Shown here in pieces: positions 36,006 through 45,142 of a DNA stretch of 64,000 nucleotides (position 1 is the stretch's first letter; each line of letters begins with the position of its first letter). A program made the translations under genes and the position numbers. A model generated the notes under the pieces. The model was not told where the DNA came from. It did no database searches and saw only the letters and a program-made list of their open reading frames with translations. The DNA comes from PCC-6802 sp943367755 (GTDB lineage Bacteria; Cyanobacteriota; Cyanobacteriia; Pseudanabaenales; Pseudanabaenaceae). The stretch is from the NCBI GenBank assembly GCA_943367755.1, contig CALRKB020000016.1, forward strand, positions 14,195 through 78,194. Reading direction: 5' to 3'.

Positions 36006-36160
36006 GATTACTGTTGAAACGTGATGTGTTGGTAATTTTCTTAACCATACCCGAGCCTACCTAAATGTCTCTGTGCCAGTGCTATCATACCTTGTAAAAT
36101 CGGTTCGCTCACATGCTGAGGAAACTCCTCTTTATACTATAGAAGTGGAGGTCTAACCGT

Positions 36161-36577
36161 ATGCCTGCTAGAGATCTTTACCATGACTCAGTAAAATCAG
36201 CCCTCATCAAAGACAATTGGGCGATCGTTGCAGATCCGTATCGCATTCAGTACAAAGACATTGACTTGTATGCCGATCTCGCCGCTGAAAGACCGATCGC
36301 TGTTGAGCGGGAGGGACAGAAGATCGTTGTTGAGATCAAAAGTTTTGTGGGACGTTCCTTAATGACCGACTTCCATCTTGCAGTCGGTCAATACAGGGTC
36401 TATCAAATGCTACTTCAAGAGACTGCACCTGAGTATGACCTCTACCTCGCCATTGATGACATTACTTACAACAATTTCTTCAAGCGTGAGGGCATCGAGT
36501 TTCTGGTTCGATCCAGTCAAATCAAGATCTTTGTTGTCAACATAGATGAACAGGAGATTGTGCAATGGCTAAGCTAG
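36161..36577 (+). CDS. xisH: XisH-like protein
   Basis: 138 aa, named for the fdxN-element excision controlling factor of heterocystous cyanobacteria, but common in strains without such elements. Characteristic stretches: RDLYHDSVKSALIKDNWAIV, VEIKSFVGRSLMTDFHLAVG, YDLYLAID. The fold resembles restriction-endonuclease-like nucleases (VEIKSF pattern with an E-x-K core). SD TGGAGG lies before the ATG. Overlaps xisI by 13 bp. Confidence 0.92.
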   Translation: MPARDLYHDSVKSALIKDNWAIVADPYRIQYKDIDLYADLAAERPIAVEREGQKIVVEIKSFVGRSLMTDFHLAVGQYRVYQMLLQETAPEYDLYLAIDDITYNNFFKREGIEFLVRSSQIKIFVVNIDEQEIVQWLS

Positions 36578-36906
36578 CTCAGTATCGCCAAATTATTCAA
36601 AAAATTCTGTCCGACTATCGAGATTGGGCAGCAGGTGCCAATCAAACTGGCGTACAGGAATGTATTTCCTTTGACCAAGAGCACGACCATTATTTCTGGT
36701 TCCATGTTGGTTGGGACGGCAAGCGGCGCAATTTTGGGGTGACGGTCTATCTCAAAATTGAGCAAGGCAAAATTTGGATCGAGGAAGATTGGACTAAACA
36801 GGGTATCGCCAACGAGTTATTAGATGCTGGAGTTCCTGCCGAAGACATTGTCTTGGGCTTTCAGCATCCCAGTAAGCGCCCCCTGACTGAATTTGCGTTG
36901 GCGTGA
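36565..36906 (+). CDS. xisI: XisI-like protein
   Basis: 113 aa, partner of xisH, 13-bp overlap. Typical features: LAQYRQIIQKILSDYRDWAA, CISFDQEHDHYFWFHVGW, IWIEEDWTKQGIANELL, AEDIVLGFQHPSKRP. The pair resembles a toxin-antitoxin or addiction-like duo in arrangement; the molecular role is not established. No excision element border (fdxN-like recombination site) is seen here. Confidence 0.92.
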   Translation: MAKLAQYRQIIQKILSDYRDWAAGANQTGVQECISFDQEHDHYFWFHVGWDGKRRNFGVTVYLKIEQGKIWIEEDWTKQGIANELLDAGVPAEDIVLGFQHPSKRPLTEFALA

Positions 36907-36921
36907 GCCTTTCGCTTTTAG

Positions 36922-38310
36922 TTAAAAATCAACATTCATTGGCGATCTCGGGAAGGGAATAACATCACGAATATTGCTCATACCTGTGATAAATTGCACC
37001 AGGCGCTCGAATCCTAAACCAAAGCCCGCATGGGGAACGGTGCCGTAACGCCGCAGATCTAAATACCACCAGTAATCTTCTGGGTTTAGTCCAGCACTTC
37101 TGATGCGCGTCTCCAAGACATCAAGACGCTCCTCGCGCTGTGAGCCGCCAATAATTTCACCGATGCCGGGGGCGAGCACGTCCATGGCTCTGACGGTTTT
37201 TTGCGAGTCATCGAGACGCATGTAGAAAGCCTTGATCTCCGTGGGATAGTCCATCACTACGACAGGCTTTTTGAATAACTCTTCGGCCAGGTAGCGCTCG
37301 TGTTCAGACTGCAAATCTAAACCCCATTTGACTGGGTACTCAAAATCTTTGCTGCTATTTTCCAGGAGCTTAACTGCTTCGGTATAACTAATGCGCTCAA
37401 ACTTTTCTTGAACGATCTTTTGCGCATTTGGCATGACGCGATCGCTGACGCGCTCTTGGAAAAAGGCCATATCTTCGGGGCAGTTTTCCAGTACGTAGCT
37501 AAATATGTATTTCAGGAATTCTTCAGCTAGATTGGCATCGTCCTCGAGATCGCAAAATGCCATTTCTGGCTCAATCATCCAAAACTCGGCTAAGTGTCTG
37601 GAAGTATTGGAGTTTTCGGCTCTAAATGTGGGGCCAAAAGTGTAGACATTCGAAAATGCCATCGCCATGATTTCTGCTTCCAGTTGGCCGCTCACAGTTA
37701 AGAAAGTAGGCTTACCAAAAAAGTCTTGACCGTAATCAACGGAGGTAGATCCTGCTGCCAGCTTTGGCAAATCAATTGTGGTAACTGCAAACATTTCCCC
37801 TGCCCCTTCACAGTCACTGGCAGTCACAATTGGGGTGTGTACCCACAGGAAACCACGTTCTTGAAAAAACTGATGGATGGCGTAGGAACAGGCATTTCTG
37901 ACTCGAAATACTGCACCAAAAGTATTTGTACGCGGGCGCAGATGCGCTATGGTACGTAAAAATTCAAAGGAATGTCGTTTTTTTTGTAATGGATAAGTTT
38001 CGGGATCGGCGGCACCAAATATTTCCACGGCTTGTGCCTGCATCTCAATCCTTTGCCCCTTACCAGGAGAAGCAACTAATACACCCTCAATTCTGGCTGA
38101 AGCACCGGTACTAATCTGCTTAATTATTTGCTCGTAGTCTGGCAGATCTTGGGAAATTACAACCTGGAGACCTTGCAAAGATGAGCCATCATTAATCTCT
38201 ATGAAGGTAAGACCTTTTGCTTCTCGCTTTGTCCTTACCCAGCCCTGAACTATCGCTAACGTTTCGGTTTGACCATGTCGCAGTAAGTTGACTATTCTAG
38301 TTGCACTCAT
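36922..38310 (-). CDS. asnS: Asparaginyl-tRNA synthetase
   Basis: Class IIb aminoacyl-tRNA synthetase, 462 aa. N-terminal OB-fold anticodon-binding domain (to about 110), catalytic core with motif 2 FRAENSNTSRHLAEFWMIEP and motif 3 GFGLGFERLVQF. The presence of gatA at 42 kb suggests tRNA-dependent amidation also operates, for Gln-tRNA at least. Ends 16 bp from the convergent xisI stop. Confidence 0.98.
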   Translation of the reverse strand: MSATRIVNLLRHGQTETLAIVQGWVRTKREAKGLTFIEINDGSSLQGLQVVISQDLPDYEQIIKQISTGASARIEGVLVASPGKGQRIEMQAQAVEIFGAADPETYPLQKKRHSFEFLRTIAHLRPRTNTFGAVFRVRNACSYAIHQFFQERGFLWVHTPIVTASDCEGAGEMFAVTTIDLPKLAAGSTSVDYGQDFFGKPTFLTVSGQLEAEIMAMAFSNVYTFGPTFRAENSNTSRHLAEFWMIEPEMAFCDLEDDANLAEEFLKYIFSYVLENCPEDMAFFQERVSDRVMPNAQKIVQEKFERISYTEAVKLLENSSKDFEYPVKWGLDLQSEHERYLAEELFKKPVVVMDYPTEIKAFYMRLDDSQKTVRAMDVLAPGIGEIIGGSQREERLDVLETRIRSAGLNPEDYWWYLDLRRYGTVPHAGFGLGFERLVQFITGMSNIRDVIPFPRSPMNVDF

Positions 38311-38380
38311 TGGATGATTTACTTGCGTGTGGCCTTTGATTATAAAACCCTAGGCTAAATCGTGAAGCCAAATTGCCAGA

Positions 38381-38593
38381 CTAAGCCTGGTAGGTAACCA
38401 TGTCGCGGATTAATGGTATGCGATCGCTAATGTAGTTAGTCAAATCGTGCGCTTGGCTGCGATCTAAAGCAGACTGTTTCTGGACTTGCTCGATCAACCA
38501 ATGTAATAGACCGTCATCATCCATACGCATGAGCTGACTGGGTTGAGCCTGATTTACCAGATCCCAAAACATCCGCATGATCGAAGGAGTCAT
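38381..38593 (-). CDS. Small conserved hypothetical protein
   Basis: 70 aa from ATG 38593, with AAGAGG 8 nt upstream. Helical: MTPSIMRMFWDLVNQAQPSQ then LMRMDDDGLLHWLIEQVQ and a C-terminus SDRIPLIRDMVTYQA. Similar small proteins occur across cyanobacteria. The frame is open to 38689, but those residues are not protein-like. Function unknown. Confidence 0.65.
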   Translation of the reverse strand: MTPSIMRMFWDLVNQAQPSQLMRMDDDGLLHWLIEQVQKQSALDRSQAHDLTNYISDRIPLIRDMVTYQA

Positions 38594-38753
38594 AGATTTG
38601 CCTCTTCTTAAGAAATTCTGTAACTTTGTACAGGTTAAACGATTTTTGTGATACCGATTAAAAATCACACAAAACGAAATAAATATCACCTCTCTAGAGG
38701 TTGATTGCTACAGTATCTATACATTGCTAAGCAATAATTAACCCAAAGGGAAT

Positions 38754-39473
38754 ATGCAAAGACAGGTTGAAATCTTACCCGATCGCTCTGCCATAGTGAG
38801 CAGAGCTTTAGAAATCGTTTTAGAAGTTTACAAGCGGGCGATCGCCCGTGATGGCAGATTTATGATCGCGGTGGCAGGTGGTAGCACACCTAAGCCTCTC
38901 TACGAGTTATTGGCAGTGCAGCCACTAGATTGGAGTAAGGTACATGTGTTTTGGGGTGACGAACGCTATGTGCCAGTGAGCGATCCCCAAAGCAACGAAG
39001 GCATGACACGCAAAGCATGGCTAGATCGCATCTCGATTCCAGCCGCGAATATTCACACCATGCCAACCGATGAATCCGATCCCGCAATTGCCGCCCAGAA
39101 ATACGAACAGCACATCCAGAATTTTTTTAATATTAAGCCAAGTGAATTTCCCAAACTAGATCTTGTCTTGCTTGGCATCGGTGATGATGGCCACACAGCA
39201 TCTCTATTTCCAGGCACGGCGGCACTGGAGGTAAGAGATCGGCTGATTACAGTTGGACAAAAAGACGATCAGCCTAGAGTCACATTTACCGCCCCATTGA
39301 TTAACAAAGCTGACATAATCCTGTTCTTAGTTGAGGGCATTGGTAAGGCAAACGCACTCAAAGCGATTATGGCTGACGATGGCGATGCCAATACTCATCC
39401 CGCCAGACTAATTCGATCTGAAAGCATCTGGCTTGTCGATCCCACTGCCTGGAGTGCGATCTCTGACGCATAG
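38754..39473 (+). CDS. pgl: 6-phosphogluconolactonase
   Basis: Hydrolyses 6-phosphogluconolactone in the oxidative pentose phosphate pathway, 239 aa. NagB/DevB-type fold with VAGGSTPKPLYELL, FWGDERYVP, QSNEGM, LLGIGDDGHTASLFPGT. zwf and opcA are not nearby. Stands alone. Confidence 0.96.
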   Translation: MQRQVEILPDRSAIVSRALEIVLEVYKRAIARDGRFMIAVAGGSTPKPLYELLAVQPLDWSKVHVFWGDERYVPVSDPQSNEGMTRKAWLDRISIPAANIHTMPTDESDPAIAAQKYEQHIQNFFNIKPSEFPKLDLVLLGIGDDGHTASLFPGTAALEVRDRLITVGQKDDQPRVTFTAPLINKADIILFLVEGIGKANALKAIMADDGDANTHPARLIRSESIWLVDPTAWSAISDA

Positions 39474-39593
39474 ATATACTTTTGGGCAAATGTACGAATA
39501 GCCCCGATTGGTTTAGGTCAGGCGCAAGGGCACTGCCCCTATAATTATCGGTACAATTTTCCGTGGCGATCGCCTAAGTTAGATGCTGGTATT

Positions 39594-39893
39594 TTAATAG
39601 GGCTGGCTACTGAGCTTAGGCGTACGATTTACTTTTAAATCGCCAGCTTCATCATAGATTGTCAATTGCTCTGGCTTGCAGCGCTTAGTGACTAAACCAA
39701 CAACTACAGCACCCTCAGCCTCTAAATCTTCTTTATAGCCAGATACGGATGCCTCCGCTTCTGGGAAGCTAGAGAATGGTCCAAAGTAGTAGGTACAGCG
39801 AGGTGCCTCGGTAACTACTTCTATCCAGACAGCCATCCCAAGTTGCTCTAGTAATACTGTGAACATGTCCTTCACGTTATTAGATAAGCTCAT
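39594..39893 (-). CDS. DUF1816 domain protein
   Basis: 99 aa from ATG 39893. The core WIEVVTEAPRCTYYFGPFSS then FPEAEASVSGYKEDLEAEGA marks DUF1816, a small domain found in cyanobacteria and sometimes linked to the CpcD-like fold. The C-terminus is LTIYDEAGDLKVNRTPKLSS. The frame is open to 39938, not chosen. Function unknown. Confidence 0.85.
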   Translation of the reverse strand: MSLSNNVKDMFTVLLEQLGMAVWIEVVTEAPRCTYYFGPFSSFPEAEASVSGYKEDLEAEGAVVVGLVTKRCKPEQLTIYDEAGDLKVNRTPKLSSQPY

Positions 39894-39963
39894 AAAAAGA
39901 GAGTACCTTTGATAGTGCCTTCGGATGATTATGTACATTTATATAGAATACATTATGGCATTT

Positions 39964-41241
39964 TTACAAACTGTTCAAACTCAACGTATTGACCCACCTT
40001 TGTCGGAAAATCTCATATAACGCCATTCCAGTAGCAACTGAAGCATTGAGACAATTAATTTTTCCGCCTAAAGGAATAGAAATCAGGACATCACAACTGC
40101 GCTGTGTCAGCATACTTAAGCCCTCATCTTCTGAGCCTACTACCAACACTATAGGGCCAGAGAACTTAGTTTTATAGATCGGCTCACCCTGTTCGCTTGA
40201 GGTGCCGTAAATCCAAAAGCCTTTCTCCTTGAGTTGCTCCAAAGCGCGGTTGAGATTAACTACTCTTGCGACTGGGAGGGTTTCTAGGGCTCCAGCTGCA
40301 ACTTTAGCAACAGTAGATGTCACCCCGACCGCACGTCTTTGGGGAATCACGATCCCCTGTGCTCCCATCGCTTCGGCAGAGCGAATAATTGCTCCCAAGT
40401 TGTGGGGATCGGTAATGCCATCGGCCACAACGATTACAGGATTACTGGTCTGCTCTAAAGCTTTGCTAATTAAGCCTTCGATATCTAAATATTCGTATGC
40501 TGCCACCTGTGCAACAATCCCCTGATGTCTGGCATTGTTGCTAATTTGATTAAGGCGCTGGATATCTACTTCATCCACCACAGCACCAGCAGCCTTGGCA
40601 GCATCGATCAGTGGAAAGAAATCTGGGGCGTAACGCATCTTTGACGTTACCCAAATGCGGTTGAGCGATCGCAAGCCGGAGATCGCTGCTTGTACAGCGT
40701 GACGGCCATAAACCATATCAGGATCGCTCTCGGTCTCATCGATCCCATTGAAATTATTAGGAGCGTGGTCGAGGGAATTAGTACGGCGATCGCGATCCCT
40801 GGAGAAGTCACCTCCTGAGGATCTCCTATGGGCTGAAGGTTCCCGATCGCCGCGTTCAGGCGATCTCCTACGGTCTGAATAATCCCGATCGCTATGTTCT
40901 GAGGATTTTCTGCCGCCATATTCAGAAGATTCGCGATCTTTGCGATCAGAGGAACCCCTATATTCGTCAAATTCCCTGCGTTGAGGTGTGCCAATCGAGC
41001 GTCTTAGCTGTGGTCTGGATCGATCGTCGTGGTCTGAATTGCGATCTGAACCGTAGTCTGAACTGCTGCCAGAATTATCAGTAGCTCGCTTGAGACGCGG
41101 TGCCTGAGAGCCTGCAATTTTAGGTACTGGTTTAGCACTATTGCTGCGGTATTCCGATTTGTATTCCGGCTTACCATGCTTGGGCAAATCGCTACTCTTG
41201 CGTCTGGGCTTGCCCTTAGTGGGTTTATCTTTAGGTTTCAT
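39964..41241 (-). CDS. rlmB: RNA 2'-O-methyltransferase RlmB/TrmH family, with long disordered N-terminus
   Basis: SpoU-type methyltransferase, probably Gm2251 of 23S rRNA, 425 aa. Residues 1-174 are low-complexity Ser/Arg/Asp/Lys-rich (SDR, DRD, RRS repeats), far longer than the usual family N-terminus. From about 175 the enzyme reads MVYGRHAVQAAISGL, with motif 1 DGITDPHNLGAIIRSAEAMG, motif 2 VLVVGSEDEGLS and motif 3 IPLGGKINCLNASVATGMAL (in part). The gene overlaps mrnC by 11 bp. The tail probably binds RNA. Confidence 0.92.
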   Translation of the reverse strand: MKPKDKPTKGKPRRKSSDLPKHGKPEYKSEYRSNSAKPVPKIAGSQAPRLKRATDNSGSSSDYGSDRNSDHDDRSRPQLRRSIGTPQRREFDEYRGSSDRKDRESSEYGGRKSSEHSDRDYSDRRRSPERGDREPSAHRRSSGGDFSRDRDRRTNSLDHAPNNFNGIDETESDPDMVYGRHAVQAAISGLRSLNRIWVTSKMRYAPDFFPLIDAAKAAGAVVDEVDIQRLNQISNNARHQGIVAQVAAYEYLDIEGLISKALEQTSNPVIVVADGITDPHNLGAIIRSAEAMGAQGIVIPQRRAVGVTSTVAKVAAGALETLPVARVVNLNRALEQLKEKGFWIYGTSSEQGEPIYKTKFSGPIVLVVGSEDEGLSMLTQRSCDVLISIPLGGKINCLNASVATGMALYEIFRQRWVNTLSLNSL

Positions 41242-41611
41242 TATCTGTTTGTTGAAGAATGCGAGCGAGGCGATCGCGATCGCTTAAGTAAAGGTAGCCA
41301 ATCAATGCCTCAAATCCTGTGGCTTTCTGATAAATATTAGGATCGATCTGACGCGAAGCCGACCCAGCAGCGTTGCGTCCTCGGCGCACCAGATCTGATT
41401 CGGAGGCGGTTAACTCTAGGCGATCGAGTTGCCTAGCCTGACTTTCTGCTCTGACGTCAGATACTACAAGTTTATGATAAGCGTTAGGGCTTCGTGGTGG
41501 TTGCAAATACTTCAGACGAACGTGCAGTTCATAAACAGCATCACCTAAATAGGCAAGAGATGCAACTGGGATCTCTGCAAAACGATCAACGCCTGGATCA
41601 AATATTGACAT
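41231..41611 (-). CDS. mrnC: Mini-ribonuclease III
   Basis: 126 aa, RNase III catalytic domain without dsRBD; processes 23S rRNA precursor ends in plants and bacteria. Signature VASLAYLGDAVYELHVR with the acidic catalytic pair, QATGFEALIGYLYLS region (here KATGFEALIGYLYLS). It overlaps rlmB by 11 bp, so rRNA maturation and modification are coupled. Confidence 0.93.
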   Translation of the reverse strand: MSIFDPGVDRFAEIPVASLAYLGDAVYELHVRLKYLQPPRSPNAYHKLVVSDVRAESQARQLDRLELTASESDLVRRGRNAAGSASRQIDPNIYQKATGFEALIGYLYLSDRDRLARILQQTDNET

Positions 41612-41697
41612 TAGCTAGGTGAGAACCATCGGCATACGAGCTCCAAACATAAACAAGTTTAAAACGGATCGAATATTAGAGTGGTTGCTTATGCTGA

Positions 41698-42066
41698 TTA
41701 CTTTCCGGCGATGTTACTCAAGGCATTTTCTACTGAGGGTTGAAGCGAGAGGAACTGCTCGAGCCTAACTAGTTTCACGGTTTGAGTTACACGCGGGTTA
41801 CTGATAATCTGTAATGTGCCGCTTAAGCTTTGGGTCTTTTTGGCCATCTGTACTAGAACACCTAGACCAGAGCTATCGACAAAGTCGATCGCTGACAAGT
41901 CTAGAATCACGTTTACAGGGCCATCATCGATGCACTTGCCAATTACCTTGCGAAAAGCAGGTTCGGAAAATGCATCTAGCAGTCCGGTGAGGCGAAACAT
42001 TTGATAATTTTCCTTGACTTCGCGGCTGCCTCTCAAACTCACAGTCAGGGTTAGCTGTTCAGGAAT
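41698..42066 (-). CDS. STAS-domain anti-sigma factor antagonist-like protein, probable ATT start
   Basis: SpoIIAA-like STAS protein with DSSGLGVLVQMAKKTQ (phosphorylatable Ser). In-frame reading from 42066 gives 122 aa beginning IPEQLTLTVSLRG. The usual start would be GTG at 42042, but it has no ribosome site; AGGAGG (minus strand, 42072-42077) lies 5 nt before an in-frame ATT at 42066, so I take ATT as start. Upstream in that frame is a TAG stop. The phosphatase at 31.7 kb is a possible partner type, not proven. Confidence 0.85.
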   Translation of the reverse strand: MPEQLTLTVSLRGSREVKENYQMFRLTGLLDAFSEPAFRKVIGKCIDDGPVNVILDLSAIDFVDSSGLGVLVQMAKKTQSLSGTLQIISNPRVTQTVKLVRLEQFLSLQPSVENALSNIAGK

Positions 42067-42151
42067 AGCGACCTCCTAAGGACGACAACCTTATTTTGCG
42101 GGTATATTGTATTTGCTTTCTATGCACTTGTCTAGCCAGTTAAACTACTTC

Positions 42152-43615
42152 ATGTTATCAATCAGCCAAATTCACCAACAATTACTCGATCATGACCGCA
42201 CGGCAACAGAAATTACGCAAGAGTTTCTAGATCGCATTCAAGCTCTAGAGCCATCTTTACATAGCTTTATCGCTGTCACGCGCGATCGCGCGATCGCACA
42301 GGCTGCAAAAGTTGATGCCCAAATTGCTGCTGGCTTGGAGTTATCTATGCTAGCAGGTGTACCGATAGGGATCAAGGATAATATGTGTGTTCGTGGTATT
42401 CCTGCCACCTGCGGCTCCAAAATGCTGGAGAATTTTGTGCCGCCCTATGATTCGACCGTCACCCAGAAACTATTTGATGCTGGTGCTGTGATGGTAGGCA
42501 AAACCAACTTAGATGAATTTGCCATGGGTAGTTCCACGGAAAATTCAGCCTTTCAGCTCACCGCTAATCCCTGGGATCTCAGCCGTGTACCTGGAGGCTC
42601 ATCGGGTGGTTCGGCGGCGGCAGTTGCTAGTGGCGAGTGCGCGATCGCCACTGGCTCCGATACAGGTGGTTCAATTCGCCAACCAGCCTCCTTTTGTGGT
42701 GTGGTAGGTCTGAAGCCCACCTATGGCCTGGTTTCACGGTTTGGCCTGGTAGCGTTTGCCTCTTCGCTCGACCAGATTGGACCATTTGCGCGTACAGTCA
42801 AGGATGCTGCTATTTTGCTAGAGGCGATGGCAGGCTACGATGCTCGCGACTCTACCAGTTTGAATGTAGCTATCCCCATCTATTCCAAGCTACTTACCCC
42901 CAACTTAACCCAATCTCTGGCAGGCAAAAAAGTCGGTGTGATTACGGAAACCTTTGGTGAGGGACTCGATCCAGAAGTAGAGGCAGCGGTGAGGGCAGCG
43001 ATCGCGCATCTGGAGTCGATGGGAGCCGAGGTGCATGAAATCTCTTGCCCACGTTTCCGCTATGGCTTACCCACCTACTACATCATTGCGCCATCGGAGG
43101 CATCGGCTAACCTAGCACGCTATGACGGCGTCAAGTATGGTTTGCGGGACTCAGAGGCGGAAAATCTGATTAACATGTACTCCCAAACCCGCGAAGAGGG
43201 ATTTGGGGCAGAGGTGAAGCGGCGCATCATGATCGGTACCTACGTTTTGTCCGCAGGCTACTATGATGCCTACTATCTCAAAGCCCAAAAAGTGCGCACT
43301 CTGATCAAGGAGGACTTCGATCGAGCATTTGCCAAAGTCGATGTCCTAGTCAGTCCTACGGCACCAACTACTGCTTTTCACGCAGGCAGTAAAACCTCGG
43401 ATCCACTCAGCATGTACTTGTCTGATCTGATGACAATCCCAGTAAATTTAGCTGGATTACCAGGCTTGAGCTTACCCTGTGGGTTTGATGTCAATGGCAT
43501 GCCCATTGGCTTGCAAATGATTAGCAATGTGTTGCGCGAGGATGTCTTGTTGCAAGTTGCCTATGCCTACGAGCAGTCGACGGAATGGCACAAACAACAA
43601 CCTACGGGTATTTAA
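42152..43615 (+). CDS. gatA: Aspartyl/glutamyl-tRNA amidotransferase subunit A
   Basis: Amidase subunit of GatCAB, which converts Glu-tRNA(Gln) to Gln-tRNA(Gln), 487 aa from ATG 42152. Catalytic Ser-cisSer-Lys: Lys in VGVPIGIKDNM-like IPIGIKDNM, Ser in GGSSGGSAAAVA, cis-Ser in SDTGGSIRQPA. Homologs begin at this position; the upstream frame to 42107 adds 15 residues. gatB and gatC are not adjacent. Confidence 0.96.
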   Translation: MLSISQIHQQLLDHDRTATEITQEFLDRIQALEPSLHSFIAVTRDRAIAQAAKVDAQIAAGLELSMLAGVPIGIKDNMCVRGIPATCGSKMLENFVPPYDSTVTQKLFDAGAVMVGKTNLDEFAMGSSTENSAFQLTANPWDLSRVPGGSSGGSAAAVASGECAIATGSDTGGSIRQPASFCGVVGLKPTYGLVSRFGLVAFASSLDQIGPFARTVKDAAILLEAMAGYDARDSTSLNVAIPIYSKLLTPNLTQSLAGKKVGVITETFGEGLDPEVEAAVRAAIAHLESMGAEVHEISCPRFRYGLPTYYIIAPSEASANLARYDGVKYGLRDSEAENLINMYSQTREEGFGAEVKRRIMIGTYVLSAGYYDAYYLKAQKVRTLIKEDFDRAFAKVDVLVSPTAPTTAFHAGSKTSDPLSMYLSDLMTIPVNLAGLPGLSLPCGFDVNGMPIGLQMISNVLREDVLLQVAYAYEQSTEWHKQQPTGI

Positions 43616-43622
43616 GGGGACT

Positions 43623-43659
43623 ATGGGGGCGGGCAATCCTCCCATCGCCACGCCCCCAT
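43623..43659 (+). terminator. Strong GC-rich hairpin between gatA and the beta-helix gene
   Basis: ATGGGGGCG, 19 nt, CGCCCCCAT. It lies 8 bp after the gatA stop with no T-run, so it may act as a transcript-stabilising or factor-dependent terminator between two convergent genes. Confidence 0.6.
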
Positions 43660-43726
43660 GTAGCCCATGAGATAGGCAAAACAGCGATCGCGGGGCGCAA
43701 ACACCCTTCACACAATCCAGATCAAC

Positions 43727-44989
43727 CTAAGTGTTGGGTTTATCCTGCGATGGTTTATTGGGCTTGGCTGCTGCAGGTTTAGCTTGCGAAGGTTTGGGTT
43801 TGTTTGTAGCGGTGGGTTTGTTTTGGGTTGATTTGGCTGGCTTGTTAGCAGCAGGCTTTGTCTGAGATGGTTTTGTTGGAGGCTTGGTAGCAGTTGGCTT
43901 CTCCGGTGCGCTGGACTTAGCAGAGGCAGACGGGGCAATCTGTGGTGGAGACAGTGGAGAATTAGCAGGCACAAGATCTACAGACCCGGCTACATGTTTT
44001 TTATCAATTTCATTGCCAACTACGACATAGGTTACGCCTGTAGCATTGTTTAAATCCTTGTCCTTGTTGCCTTTAATAATGTTGAGACCGGGGGTGGCTG
44101 CTGTGCCCAGATCGGGATTGGGCTGACCGTTTCGATCTTTGAGAATCACTAAGCCATTGCGCTTGCTATTCGCGATCAGGTTGCCCCTCAAGGTTGGGGT
44201 AGCCAGGTTGGAGATCACGATGCCATCGACGTTATTGATAATCCGGTTGCCAATCACCTGGACTTGAGAGTTTTTACCGATGGAGAGGCCAAAACCAGTA
44301 TCGTTAAACTCGTTACCTTTGATTTCCCCCGTACTTGTGCCTAAAGCAGAAATGCCACTAGCTCTATTTTTGGTGAATAGATTACTAGTAATTGTGGCAT
44401 TAGCATCGCCGGTGAGAAACACCCCATCATGGGTAGTGTTGATAAAAGTATTGTTGGTAATCTTGACATTTTTGCTGGATTCCACCCATAGGGCATACCC
44501 TCTGGGGTTGCTATTAGTTAGCGTAATTCCAGAAATTCCGGCATTTTTTGCGGCTAAGATCGCAATGTTCTGCTTTGCAAAGGTAGGGCTGATAAATATA
44601 CCTCCACCCTTAATCAAGATATCCTGGCCATTAGTACTGCTGTTACCTTGGATGTTAACGCCAGGTAGCAGTTTTAGAGGAAACACTTCTCCGGTTTCAG
44701 CGCTGTAAGTGCCCGGAGCCAGTTTAATCGTCGTACCAGGTTGGGGATTAGAACTAAGCGCAGCGGTAATCGTACGAAATGGCGTTGCTTGAGAACCAGC
44801 ACCAGCAGCATCAGTGCCATTGGGTGAGACGTAGATCGCAGCAGCGAGATTTTGTTGAGCTATTTTTAGGGGTTGGTTCGAACCAGACTGAATAACCTCA
44901 GCCATCATCGCACCTGGCTGAATTCCCAGAGCGAGTAGCATGAACAACCCAACCGTGCCCTGAAGCTTTTGCATAGTCTTAATTCCCAA
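43727..44989 (-). CDS. Secreted DUF1565 right-handed beta-helix protein with Lys/Pro tail
   Basis: 420 aa. Signal peptide (MQKLQGTVGLFMLLALGIQP, ATG 44974 or 44989), then DUF1565 (AAIYVSPNGTDAAGAGSQAT, PFRTITAALSS), a parallel beta-helix of NIT/NTF repeats with many 'SGISALGTSTG'-type turns, and from about 355 a low-complexity Lys/Pro/Ala/Thr tail (KPTATKPPTKPSQTKPAANK repeats) that could bind cell-wall or polysaccharide polyanions. Extracellular or outer surface location is likely; substrate unknown. Confidence 0.85.
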   Translation of the reverse strand: MGIKTMQKLQGTVGLFMLLALGIQPGAMMAEVIQSGSNQPLKIAQQNLAAAIYVSPNGTDAAGAGSQATPFRTITAALSSNPQPGTTIKLAPGTYSAETGEVFPLKLLPGVNIQGNSSTNGQDILIKGGGIFISPTFAKQNIAILAAKNAGISGITLTNSNPRGYALWVESSKNVKITNNTFINTTHDGVFLTGDANATITSNLFTKNRASGISALGTSTGEIKGNEFNDTGFGLSIGKNSQVQVIGNRIINNVDGIVISNLATPTLRGNLIANSKRNGLVILKDRNGQPNPDLGTAATPGLNIIKGNKDKDLNNATGVTYVVVGNEIDKKHVAGSVDLVPANSPLSPPQIAPSASAKSSAPEKPTATKPPTKPSQTKPAANKPAKSTQNKPTATNKPKPSQAKPAAAKPNKPSQDKPNT

Positions 44990-45142
44990 AACAATTGCAG
45001 AGATGTAACGCTCTCTCTTGACGCAGGTAATCTTACCTTAGTTTCTAAAAATTACAACCCACTCGCAACATCTAAGGAATTAATGATTTTTGGTTGAAGA
45101 TTTGCCAGACTACACGCGGCAAATCCTCATTTTTTTAAACTA

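Noticed and set aside
39500..39560. GGGCACTGCCCC palindrome downstream of pgl as a terminator
   Set aside because: Stem is short, no T run follows, and the base pairing includes only five pairs with almost no loop.
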